Shown here piece by piece: positions 56,364 through 64,000 of a stretch of 64,000 nt of DNA. The first letter of the stretch is position 1. Every line of letters starts with the position of its first letter. The translations under genes and the position numbers were made by a program. The notes below the pieces were generated by a model. The model did no database searches, had not been told where the DNA came from, and saw only the letters and a list, made by a program, of their open reading frames with translations. The DNA is from Aggregatibacter kilianii (lineage in GTDB: Bacteria > Pseudomonadota > Gammaproteobacteria > Enterobacterales > Pasteurellaceae): NCBI RefSeq assembly GCF_003130255.1, contig NZ_NRCN01000001.1, positions 248,001-312,000 on the forward strand, in the 5' to 3' direction.

Positions 56364-58634
56364 ATGAATAAGGCACTAATGGTCACCAAACGTGACGGAA
56401 AACTGGAACCAATCAATCTTGATAAAATTCACCGTGTGATCACCTGGGCGGCAGAAGGGCTAGACAATGTGTCCGTGTCGCAAGTGGAATTACGCTCACA
56501 CATTCAGTTTTACGAAGGTATTCGTACCTCTGATATTCACGAGACCATTATCAAAGCGGCTGCGGACTTAATCAGCAAAGATACGCCGGATTATCAATAT
56601 CTTGCTGCGCGCCTTGCGGTGTTCCATTTGCGTAAAAAAGCCTACGGCCATTTCGATCCGCCGCGTTTATACGATCATGTGAAGAAACTCGTGCGCATGG
56701 GTAAATACGATCATGCCTTATTGGATGATTACACCCGTGAAGAATGGGACGAAATGGACGGTTTTATCGACCATTGGCGCGACATGACCTTCTCTTATGC
56801 GGCAGTGAAACAATTAGAAGGCAAATATTTAGTCCAAAACCGCGTGACCGGTGAGATCTACGAATCCGCCCAATTCCTCTATTTATTAGTAGCGGCAAGC
56901 CTGTTCTCCAAATACCCGCAAGAAACCCGTTTGGATTATATCCGTCGCTTCTATGATGCGACCTCCACCTTCAAAATCTCCTTGCCAACCCCAATCATGG
57001 CAGGCGTACGTACGCCAACCCGTCAATTCAGCTCTTGCGTGTTGATTGAATGTGGCGATAGCTTAGATTCCATTAACGCCACCGCCTCTGCCATCGTGAA
57101 ATACGTTTCTCAACGTGCAGGTATCGGTGTGAATGCCGGTGCGATTCGTGCTCTTGGCAGCCAAATTCGTGGCGGCGAAGCGTTCCATACCGGTTGTATT
57201 CCGTTCTATAAATATTTCCAAACTGCCGTGAAATCTTGCTCCCAAGGCGGCGTGCGTGGCGGTGCGGCAACCGTGTACTACCCGATTTGGCACTTGGAAG
57301 TCGAAAGCCTGTTAGTATTGAAAAACAACCGTGGCGTGGAAGACAACCGCGTGCGTCACATGGACTACGGCGTACAACTTAACAAATTAATGTACCAACG
57401 CTTAATCAAAGGCGGCGACATTACCCTATTCAGTCCGTCCGATGTGCCGGGACTTTACGAAGCGTTCTTTGCGGATCAAGACAAGTTCGAACAACTTTAC
57501 GTGCAATACGAGCAGGATCCGTCCATTCGTAAACGTACCGTGAAAGCTGTGGAATTGTTCTCTTTATTAATGCAAGAACGTGCGTCCACCGGTCGTATTT
57601 ACATTCACAACGTGGATCACTGTAACACTCACTCACCGTTTGATCCAAAAGTCGCACCGGTGCGTCAATCCAACCTATGCTTAGAAATCGCTTTACCAAC
57701 CAAACCGTTAAGCCATATTAACGATGAAGAAGGTGAAATCGCCCTTTGTACCCTTTCCGCCTTCAACTTAGGCAAATTGGACAACTTAGACGAGCTAGAC
57801 AATCTGGCGGATCTTGCCGTTCGCGCATTAGATGCCTTATTGGATTACCAAGATTATCCGGTGATTGCAGCCAAACGCAGTTCCCTAGCCCGTCGTTCTT
57901 TAGGTATCGGCGTCATTAACTACGCGTACTACTTGGCGAAACACGGCGTGCGTTATTCCGATGGCAGCGCCAACGATTTAACTCACCGCACTTTCGAAGC
58001 CATTCAATATTACTTATTGAAAGCCTCCATGAACCTGGCGAAAGAACAAGGTGCGTGTGAATACTTCAATCAAACCACTTACGCGCAAGGCATTTTACCG
58101 ATCGATACATACAAAAAAGACATCGACAGCTTAACCTCCGAGCCGTTACATTACGACTGGGAAAGCCTACGCCGCGACATCCAAGAATTCGGCTTGCGCA
58201 ACTCTACCCTCACCGCCCTCATGCCGTCGGAAACCTCTTCACAGATTTCCAACGCCACCAACGGTATCGAACCGCCACGTGGCCATGTGAGCGTCAAAGC
58301 ATCGAAAGACGGTATTTTGAAACAAGTGGTGCCGGATTATGAAAACTTGGGTGAAAACTACGAATTGCTTTGGGACATCCCGGGTAACGACGGCTACTTG
58401 CACTTGGTTGGTATCATGCAAAAATTCGTTGACCAAGCCATCTCCGCCAACACCAACTACGATCCGAAACGTTTTGAAGACGGCAAAGTACCGATGAAAG
58501 TGTTGTTAAAAGATCTCTTAACCGCTTACAAATACGGCTTAAAAACCCTCTACTATCAAAACACCCGTGACGGTGCAGAAGACAGCCAAGAAGATTTGGA
58601 TGACGGCTGTGCAGGTGGAGCGTGTAAGATTTAG
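56364..58634 (+). CDS. nrdA: Class Ia ribonucleotide reductase, alpha subunit
   Basis: The 756-residue catalytic subunit reduces ribonucleoside diphosphates. An N-terminal ATP-cone (residues about 5-95, MVTKRDGKLEPINLDKIHRVI) indicates allosteric control by dATP/ATP. Active-site elements include FSSCVLIECGD, the NLCLEIALPT segment with its Cys/Glu, LTALMPSETSSQISNATNGIEPP and the C-terminal redox pair CAGGACKI. The length matches E. coli NrdA (761). It is separated from nrdB by 700 bp containing an unrelated gene. Confidence 0.98.
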   Translation: MNKALMVTKRDGKLEPINLDKIHRVITWAAEGLDNVSVSQVELRSHIQFYEGIRTSDIHETIIKAAADLISKDTPDYQYLAARLAVFHLRKKAYGHFDPPRLYDHVKKLVRMGKYDHALLDDYTREEWDEMDGFIDHWRDMTFSYAAVKQLEGKYLVQNRVTGEIYESAQFLYLLVAASLFSKYPQETRLDYIRRFYDATSTFKISLPTPIMAGVRTPTRQFSSCVLIECGDSLDSINATASAIVKYVSQRAGIGVNAGAIRALGSQIRGGEAFHTGCIPFYKYFQTAVKSCSQGGVRGGAATVYYPIWHLEVESLLVLKNNRGVEDNRVRHMDYGVQLNKLMYQRLIKGGDITLFSPSDVPGLYEAFFADQDKFEQLYVQYEQDPSIRKRTVKAVELFSLLMQERASTGRIYIHNVDHCNTHSPFDPKVAPVRQSNLCLEIALPTKPLSHINDEEGEIALCTLSAFNLGKLDNLDELDNLADLAVRALDALLDYQDYPVIAAKRSSLARRSLGIGVINYAYYLAKHGVRYSDGSANDLTHRTFEAIQYYLLKASMNLAKEQGACEYFNQTTYAQGILPIDTYKKDIDSLTSEPLHYDWESLRRDIQEFGLRNSTLTALMPSETSSQISNATNGIEPPRGHVSVKASKDGILKQVVPDYENLGENYELLWDIPGNDGYLHLVGIMQKFVDQAISANTNYDPKRFEDGKVPMKVLLKDLLTAYKYGLKTLYYQNTRDGAEDSQEDLDDGCAGGACKI

Positions 58635-58640
58635 TTTAAT

Positions 58641-58700
58641 AAAAGTGCGGTCAGATTTTTTTGAGTATTTAAAAATACTTTAAAAATTAGCCGCATTTTG
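58641..58700 (+). terminator. Imperfect uptake-signal hairpin after nrdA
   Basis: AAAAGTGCGGTCAGATTTTT and a degenerate partner (AAAAATTAGCCGCATTTT) can pair, with an internal AGTATTT/AAATACT stem. It may weaken read-through from nrdA toward nrdB. Confidence 0.4.
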
Positions 58701-58739
58701 TACTTTTTATTTTAAGAACATTTATTACAGGAGATTATT

Positions 58740-59180
58740 ATGGCAATTCAATATTGGCATATGCAAATGCACCCAGATGAAATGGACTTTTCAGGTGTTG
58801 AATATATTCTTGAACATAAAAAAATTATTGGCTTAGGGCATTGGGAAGAAAAATCAAACCAGATTTCTCAATTTATTGATGATATGAAAGTTAATGATAT
58901 TGTCGCGATTAAACAAGGTGCTCGCCTTATTGCATTAGTCCAGGTTATTGGTGGAAATTATGATGTAAATGATGATTCAGACTTAGATACCAAATGGATT
59001 ATTCATAGAAGACCAATTAGAGTTTTAGACTGGGCTTTAACAGAACGTACTATTCCACAACCTCGTGGCACATTAAGTCGTTGCACAGATCCAAACGTTG
59101 AAACAACTAAAATTATTAAAGAGTGGCATAAACAAGTCGAAGAATCATTCACGAAAAGAAAATTAGATCTAACCGTTTAA
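58740..59180 (+). CDS. Small orphan protein between nrdA and nrdB, possibly EVE/PUA-like
   Basis: The 146-residue protein is not recognised with certainty. It has a good ribosome-binding site (AGGAGA, 7 nt from the ATG), no signal peptide and no membrane segment. The pattern YWHMQMHPDE, a short GLGHW element, VNDIVAIKQGARLIALVQVIGG, then RPIRVLDWAL and LSRCTD resembles beta-barrel domains of the EVE/PUA-like group that read modified nucleobases. This is a weak similarity judged by eye. The gene is AT-rich compared with nrdA and nrdB, and a REP-like hairpin pair follows it, so it looks inserted into an ancestral nrdAB operon. Confidence 0.6.
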   Translation: MAIQYWHMQMHPDEMDFSGVEYILEHKKIIGLGHWEEKSNQISQFIDDMKVNDIVAIKQGARLIALVQVIGGNYDVNDDSDLDTKWIIHRRPIRVLDWALTERTIPQPRGTLSRCTDPNVETTKIIKEWHKQVEESFTKRKLDLTV

Positions 59181-59211
59181 AAATAGCGTAAGCATAGTAA
59201 GCCCATCCGAT

Positions 59212-59275
59212 AGCGCAAGCGTCCACGCTTGTGCTAAGTAAATAAACTAAAGGCACAAGCGAAGACGCTTGCGCC
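59212..59275. repeat. Second family of REP-like inverted hairpins
   Basis: AGCGCAAGCG/CGCTTGTGCT (59212-59235) and GGCACAAGCG/CGCTTGCGCC (59252-59275) are two hairpins, the second being nearly an inverted copy of the first. The sequence differs from the hsd-operon units, but the head-to-head layout is the same. Confidence 0.75.
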
Positions 59276-59335
59276 AGCATAAAAAAACATTTTAAAAACT
59301 GACCGCACTTTACTCATAAGATTAAAGGACAAAAA

Positions 59336-60466
59336 ATGGCATACACCACTTTCTCACAAAACAAAAACGACCAGTTAAAAGAACCGATGTTCTTTGGTCA
59401 AAACGTCAACGTGGCGCGTTACGATCAACAAAAATATGAGACGTTTGAAAAGCTCATTGAAAAACAACTTTCCTTCTTCTGGCGTCCGGAAGAAGTGGAT
59501 GTGTCACAAGACCGTATCGACTACGCGGCGTTGCCTGAGCATGAAAAGCACATTTTCATCAGCAACTTAAAATATCAAACCTTGCTGGATTCCATTCAAG
59601 GTCGTAGCCCGAACGTGGCGTTGTTGCCGTTGGTGTCTATTCCGGAATTGGAAACCTGGATCGAGACCTGGACGTTCTCCGAAACCATTCACTCACGTTC
59701 TTATACGCACATTATTCGTAACATTGTGAACGATCCGTCTATCGTGTTTGATGACATCGTGACCAACGAAGAAATCATCAAACGTGCACGCGATATTTCT
59801 TCTTACTACGACGATTTAATCCGCGACAGCCAACTTTACAGCCTGTACGGCGAAGGCACTTACACCGTGGATGGCAAAGAATGTGTCGTCACATTGCGTA
59901 ATTTGAAAAAACAACTTTACCTTTGCTTAATGAGCGTGAATGCGCTTGAAGCCATTCGTTTCTATGTGTCTTTCGCATGCTCCTTTGCCTTTGCTGAACG
60001 CCAATTAATGGAAGGCAACGCGAAAATTATTAAATTCATCGCCCGTGATGAAGCATTGCACTTAACCGGTACGCAGCATATTTTAAATATTATGGCAGCA
60101 GGTCAAGACGATCCGGAAATGGCTGAAATCGCGGAAGAATGTAAACAAGAAGCTTACGATTTATTCTTAGCGGCAGCAGAACAAGAAAAAGACTGGGCGG
60201 ATTATTTGTTTAAAGACGGTTCTATGATCGGCTTGAACAGAGACATTTTGGTGCAATACGTGGAATACATCACCAATATCCGTATGCAGGCGGTCGGTTT
60301 GCCATTGCCATTCCAAGCGCGCTCCAACCCGATTCCTTGGATCAACGCGTGGCTAGTTTCCGACAACGTACAAGTGGCGCCGCAAGAAGTGGAAGTGAGT
60401 TCTTATCTTGTGGGTCAAATTGACTCCAAAGTGGACACTAAAGATTTCGACGATTTCGATCTGTAA
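59336..60466 (+). CDS. nrdB: Class Ia ribonucleotide reductase, beta subunit
   Basis: The 376-residue diiron/tyrosyl-radical subunit supplies the radical to NrdA. Metal-ligand segments include [35 protein letters not shown] (Glu and His) and [15 protein letters not shown] (Glu and His); the radical Tyr should be in the SYTHI or adjacent helix. The C-terminal tail ending DFDDFDL is the NrdA-docking peptide. The length equals E. coli NrdB. The ATG follows AAAGGAC. An uptake signal lies in the short leader. Confidence 0.98.
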   Translation: MAYTTFSQNKNDQLKEPMFFGQNVNVARYDQQKYETFEKLIEKQLSFFWRPEEVDVSQDRIDYAALPEHEKHIFISNLKYQTLLDSIQGRSPNVALLPLVSIPELETWIETWTFSETIHSRSYTHIIRNIVNDPSIVFDDIVTNEEIIKRARDISSYYDDLIRDSQLYSLYGEGTYTVDGKECVVTLRNLKKQLYLCLMSVNALEAIRFYVSFACSFAFAERQLMEGNAKIIKFIARDEALHLTGTQHILNIMAAGQDDPEMAEIAEECKQEAYDLFLAAAEQEKDWADYLFKDGSMIGLNRDILVQYVEYITNIRMQAVGLPLPFQARSNPIPWINAWLVSDNVQVAPQEVEVSSYLVGQIDSKVDTKDFDDFDL

Positions 60467-60481
60467 TCTTTGATGTCGCTA

Positions 60482-60539
60482 AAAGTGCGGTAGATTTTGT
60501 CAGCGTTTTTTAAAACACGCGGAAAACCCACCGCACTTT
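60482..60539 (+). terminator. Uptake-signal inverted pair after nrdB
   Basis: AAAGTGCGGT (60482-60491) and ACCGCACTTT (60530-60539) can form a stem with a 38-nt loop that itself contains GCG/CGC pairing. Confidence 0.55.
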
Positions 60540-60657
60540 CATTTCTACACAATACCTACACAAAATATAATTTGATAACCGTCACAATTTTGTTAAAAAG
60601 TTGTTTCTAGAACGTTTGAATAATGCTAATAAATAACCTCTGCGGAGGATGTCTATT

Positions 60658-62043
60658 ATGCAAACAAAAACAACGTTTTTTTCCAAATATAAAAGTCTTA
60701 CCATTCTTGTTTTAGATTTTATCTTGATGTTGGTGCTGATAAATACCCTACCTTTCTCACCACAAGAAAATCGCGGCCTTGCCTTACTCATCTTTATCGG
60801 TATTTTATGGCTGACGGAAGCCTTTAACATCACCGTCACGTCATTAATGGTACCGATTTTTGCCATTGCTTTAGGCCTGATTAATACACAAAAGGCGCTC
60901 TCGCCTTTTGCTACGCCGATTATTTATATGTTCTTCGGCGGCTTTGTGATTGCGGCGGTGTTACAAATTCAGCAGTTGGATAAAATCATCGCAAATTACA
61001 TCGTGCGCCTTGCCAAAGGGAATTTAAAACTCTCCGTGGCTTATTTATTCGGTGTCACGACTTTTTTATCCATGTGGATTAACAACACTGCCGTGGCTGC
61101 CATGATGTTGCCGTTAACCGTTGGGATGTTAAAAGGCATTGATGCCATGAAAAATTATCGCCTTTATGCGTTTACCTTATTAGGCATGGCCTTTTGCGCC
61201 AGTATCGGCGGCATCGGCACCTTGGTCGGCAGTGCACCAAATGCTATCTTGGCGTCTCAAATCCAAGTCACCTTCACTGAATGGCTGGGTTATGGCTTTC
61301 CGGTGATGTTGTTATTGTTGCCTTCCATGTTGTTCTCACTTTGGGTGATTTTGCGTCCGGATTTTAATATTGACTTCTCTCCTTCATTGGAAAAAGTCTC
61401 TTTCACGAAAAAGAACATCATCACCTTAATTATCTTCAGCGTGATGGCGTTATTGCTTCTTTTCAGCTCGCTTATCAACCCTTGGCTATCCGCCGCTTTG
61501 GGCTTGGCGAAAAAAATTGACAGCTTCGACAGTGTGATCGCCCTGAGCGTGGTGGTTATCATTGGCGTCACCGGGGTGGCAAAATGGAAAGAAATTCAGC
61601 AACGGGTGGAATGGGGCGTGTTGATGTTATTCGGTGGCGGTTTAACCCTAAGTATCGTCATGAAAGACTCCGGCGCCAGCAAAATTATGGCGGACAGTAT
61701 CGTGCAATTCACACATGAAAAGCCGTTATGGGTGTTATGTTTTGCCATTAGTGCCTTTATTATTTTCTTAACAGAATTCACCTCCAACACCGCCAGCGCG
61801 GCATTGATTATGCCGATTGTGATTTCGGTAGCGCAAACCTTGAATTTACCGCCAATCGCGCTCGCCGCCATCATCGCCTGTGGGGCAAGCTGTGCATTCA
61901 TGTTGCCAATCGCCACACCGCCGAATGCCATCGTGTTCGCAACCGGTCATGTAAAACAGGCAGACATGGCGAAAGTCGGCTTTATCTTGAATATGTTCTG
62001 CATAGCCATCATCGGCGGACTTACATATTTCGTCTGGATCTAA
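60658..62043 (+). CDS. DASS-family sodium:dicarboxylate (anion) symporter
   Basis: The 461-residue inner-membrane protein of the SLC13/DASS group has about twelve helices and the two SNT-type substrate/sodium motifs: MWINNTAVAAMMLP (about residue 140) and FTSNTASAALIMPI (about 375), plus the C-terminal ASCAFMLPIATPPNAIVFATG. The start at 60658 is chosen because GGAGG ends 9 nt upstream; ATG 60649 would abut it. Substrates are probably C4-dicarboxylates, but could be other anions. It separates nrdB from the YfaE-like ferredoxin gene. Confidence 0.9.
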   Translation: MQTKTTFFSKYKSLTILVLDFILMLVLINTLPFSPQENRGLALLIFIGILWLTEAFNITVTSLMVPIFAIALGLINTQKALSPFATPIIYMFFGGFVIAAVLQIQQLDKIIANYIVRLAKGNLKLSVAYLFGVTTFLSMWINNTAVAAMMLPLTVGMLKGIDAMKNYRLYAFTLLGMAFCASIGGIGTLVGSAPNAILASQIQVTFTEWLGYGFPVMLLLLPSMLFSLWVILRPDFNIDFSPSLEKVSFTKKNIITLIIFSVMALLLLFSSLINPWLSAALGLAKKIDSFDSVIALSVVVIIGVTGVAKWKEIQQRVEWGVLMLFGGGLTLSIVMKDSGASKIMADSIVQFTHEKPLWVLCFAISAFIIFLTEFTSNTASAALIMPIVISVAQTLNLPPIALAAIIACGASCAFMLPIATPPNAIVFATGHVKQADMAKVGFILNMFCIAIIGGLTYFVWI

Positions 62044-62072
62044 TTTTTATTACAATAATGTTAATGCTATTT

Positions 62073-62098
62073 AGAGCAGCCTCCTAACTGCTCTTTTT
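62073..62098 (+). terminator. Terminator of the DASS gene
   Basis: The stem AGAGCAG/CTGCTCT with an 8-nt loop is followed by T7. Confidence 0.85.
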
Positions 62099-62112
62099 TT
62101 ATTTTAAAAAGA

Positions 62113-62361
62113 ATGAAAATCCATTTATTACATCGCCAACAAACCATCGAACACGACAACCAAATTCCCTTGTTAAGCCGTTTGGAACAGCTTGGTATTC
62201 ATCATGAATACCAATGCCGTAGCGGCTATTGCGGCTCCTGCCGGGTAAAAATAAAAAAAGGCAAAGTGTCCTACGCGGAAACCCCTTTAGCCTTTTTACA
62301 ACAAGATGAGATTTTATTGTGTTGCTGTCGGGTGGAGGAAGATTTGGAGATTGAGGTGTAA
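62113..62361 (+). CDS. yfaE: YfaE-like [2Fe-2S] ferredoxin
   Basis: The 82-residue plant-type ferredoxin has the cluster motif Cx4Cx2C at Cys35, Cys40 and Cys43 and the distal ligand within the CCC at 70-72. E. coli YfaE, encoded next to nrdAB, maintains and rebuilds the diferric-tyrosyl cofactor of NrdB. Here the DASS gene and a terminator lie between nrdB and this gene, so it needs its own promoter or read-through. No clear ribosome-binding site other than AAAAAGA is seen. Confidence 0.88.
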   Translation: MKIHLLHRQQTIEHDNQIPLLSRLEQLGIHHEYQCRSGYCGSCRVKIKKGKVSYAETPLAFLQQDEILLCCCRVEEDLEIEV

Positions 62362-62434
62362 AAACAGCGAGAAAAATGACCGCACTTTGATCCGTTTGGT
62401 CGCAAGTAAGTTTATCGAACTATTAAATACAAAA

Positions 62435-62458
62435 AGGGGCGATCACACGCCCCTACTT

Positions 62459-62460
<2 letters not shown>
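62435..62460. terminator. Terminator between yfaE and dapB
   Basis: AGGGGCG/CGCCCCT with a 6-nt loop, flanked by an A run on the left and a T run on the right, serves the convergent genes. Confidence 0.8.
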
Positions 62461-63289
<829 letters not shown>

Positions 63290-63913
63290 CTAACCTAAAA
63301 TATTTAACGCGCCACCATAAATTAAGTAAGCGCCGAACAGAATAAAAATCACGCCCGAGGCATTGTCGATATAGCGACTGTATCGGCTATAAAAACGCTT
63401 GGCAAAGGAGCGTGAAAACAAGATGGAAATCACATAAAAATAAAGAAATGTTTCCACCGTGATAATCAAAAGTGCGGTCAAAATTTGCCGCGTTTCGGTG
63501 ATGTTCACTAATACAAAAGACACCACACTGCTGAAATAAATCACCACTTTGGCATTGGATAAATTCACCAATAAACCTTTGATAATTTCATGCTTGGACG
63601 CGCCATGTTTTCGCTCTTTCGCGGAATCATCAAACACCGCGTTGGTTTTGACACGCGCCATTTTTACCCCGAGATAAAATAAATAGCTGCCACCCAATAC
63701 CATTACGACACCCTGCAATGACGGCATCGTTTTGAATACAATCGCCAGTCCCAATACAGCCGCAGTCGCCCAAATGAACACGCCAATCGTAATGCCGATA
63801 ACACCATAAATCGCAGTGCGCCGTGAACTGATTGCCGCCACACGGCTCACATAGAAGAAATCCGGTCCGGGCGAAAGCAATCCCATCAAGTGTACGAACA
63901 TTAAATGTAACAT
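63290..63913 (-). CDS. LysE/RhtB-family amino-acid exporter
   Basis: The 207-residue inner-membrane protein has about six helices and the family signature LLSPGPDFFYVSR near the N-terminus, followed by GVIGITIGVFIWATAAVLGL and GGSYLFYLGVKMAR. It resembles RhtC-type threonine/homoserine exporters; the actual substrate cannot be told by sequence. It overlaps or nearly abuts the upstream pgpA gene and precedes dapB, so a shared transcript is likely. Confidence 0.88.
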   Translation of the reverse strand: MLHLMFVHLMGLLSPGPDFFYVSRVAAISSRRTAIYGVIGITIGVFIWATAAVLGLAIVFKTMPSLQGVVMVLGGSYLFYLGVKMARVKTNAVFDDSAKERKHGASKHEIIKGLLVNLSNAKVVIYFSSVVSFVLVNITETRQILTALLIITVETFLYFYVISILFSRSFAKRFYSRYSRYIDNASGVIFILFGAYLIYGGALNILG

Positions 63914-63921
63914 AGCATTGC

Positions 63922-64000
63922 CTAAATAAAATGCGCCAATGCAAAAATGACCAAGATGCTATAACCGGCTGCCAAAATGTCATCTGCCATAATGCCGAAA
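63922..64000 (-). CDS. pgpA: Phosphatidylglycerophosphatase A, 3' end
   Basis: The visible C-terminal 25 codons read FGIMADDILAAGYSILVIFA and on to a TAG, matching the end of PgpA (E. coli FGIMIDDIVAG...). The enzyme dephosphorylates phosphatidylglycerophosphate in the inner membrane. The rest lies beyond the window. Confidence 0.8.
   Translation of the reverse strand, partial: FGIMADDILAAGYSILVIFALAHFI

Overview
The window is a chromosomal segment of a Pasteurellaceae bacterium. The nine-base Hin-type DNA uptake signal AAGTGCGGT (or ACCGCACTT) recurs throughout, in genes and, as inverted pairs, in intergenic terminators. Gene content (type II beta carbonic anhydrase, msrAB-ccdA-thioredoxin operon, rsmI-lpoA-yraN-diaA-dolP block, nrdAB, afuABC, an IS1016-type element, a hemophilin/Slam locus) fits the Haemophilus/Aggregatibacter group. 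The two-domain afuB and the glpD-glpFK pair make Aggregatibacter or a close relative plausible, but the species cannot be fixed from the sequence.

Layout. 1-2.2 kb: end of a DUF1287 gene and the translation operon infC-rpmI-rplT, whose infC appears to start with AUU. 2.4-9.2 kb: fpr, then a sulfatase island (radical-SAM sulfatase-maturating enzyme, Crp-fold regulator, cytoplasmic sulfatase, Na+/solute symporter, divergent TauE/SafE exporter) with a repeated TATGA-N6-TCATA palindrome at its promoters. 9.3-16.8 kb: thrS, a fructosamine-kinase-like gene, a BamE/OmpA-like lipoprotein, sohB, azoR, ndh. 17-21.2 kb: glpD divergent from glpFK with two CRP sites between. 21.4-25.6 kb: rsmI, lpoA, yraN, diaA, dolP. 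25.9-35.1 kb: a heme-acquisition-like locus with a TonB receptor, a hemophilin-like secreted protein, its Slam translocon and a second frameshifted receptor. The two receptors share nearly identical promoters and N-termini as direct repeats. 35.3-36.0 kb: intact IS1016-type element with an 8-bp target duplication.

36-48 kb: carbonic anhydrase, periplasmic methionine sulfoxide repair operon, a DUF1919 protein, a USG-1-like pseudo-dehydrogenase, ybaK, the afuABC transporter, and a membrane protein of the SpecificRecomb family. 48.3-56 kb: a type I restriction-modification operon hsdM-hsdS-RAYT-rhuM-hsdR. hsdS carries both a G8 tract and three tandem 12-bp TSEL repeats, so it looks built for phase-variable specificity. 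REP-like palindromes lie between its genes around a REP-associated tyrosine transposase. 56.3-62.4 kb: nrdA and nrdB under NrdR-like boxes, split by an AT-rich orphan gene and a second kind of REP-like hairpin pair, then a DASS transporter and a YfaE-like ferredoxin. 62.4-64 kb: dapB, a LysE/RhtB exporter and the 3' end of pgpA.

The most interesting systems are the duplicated hemophilin/Slam/receptor locus, the doubly switchable hsdS in a REP/RAYT-invaded operon, and the sulfatase island with its apparent dedicated Crp-fold regulon.
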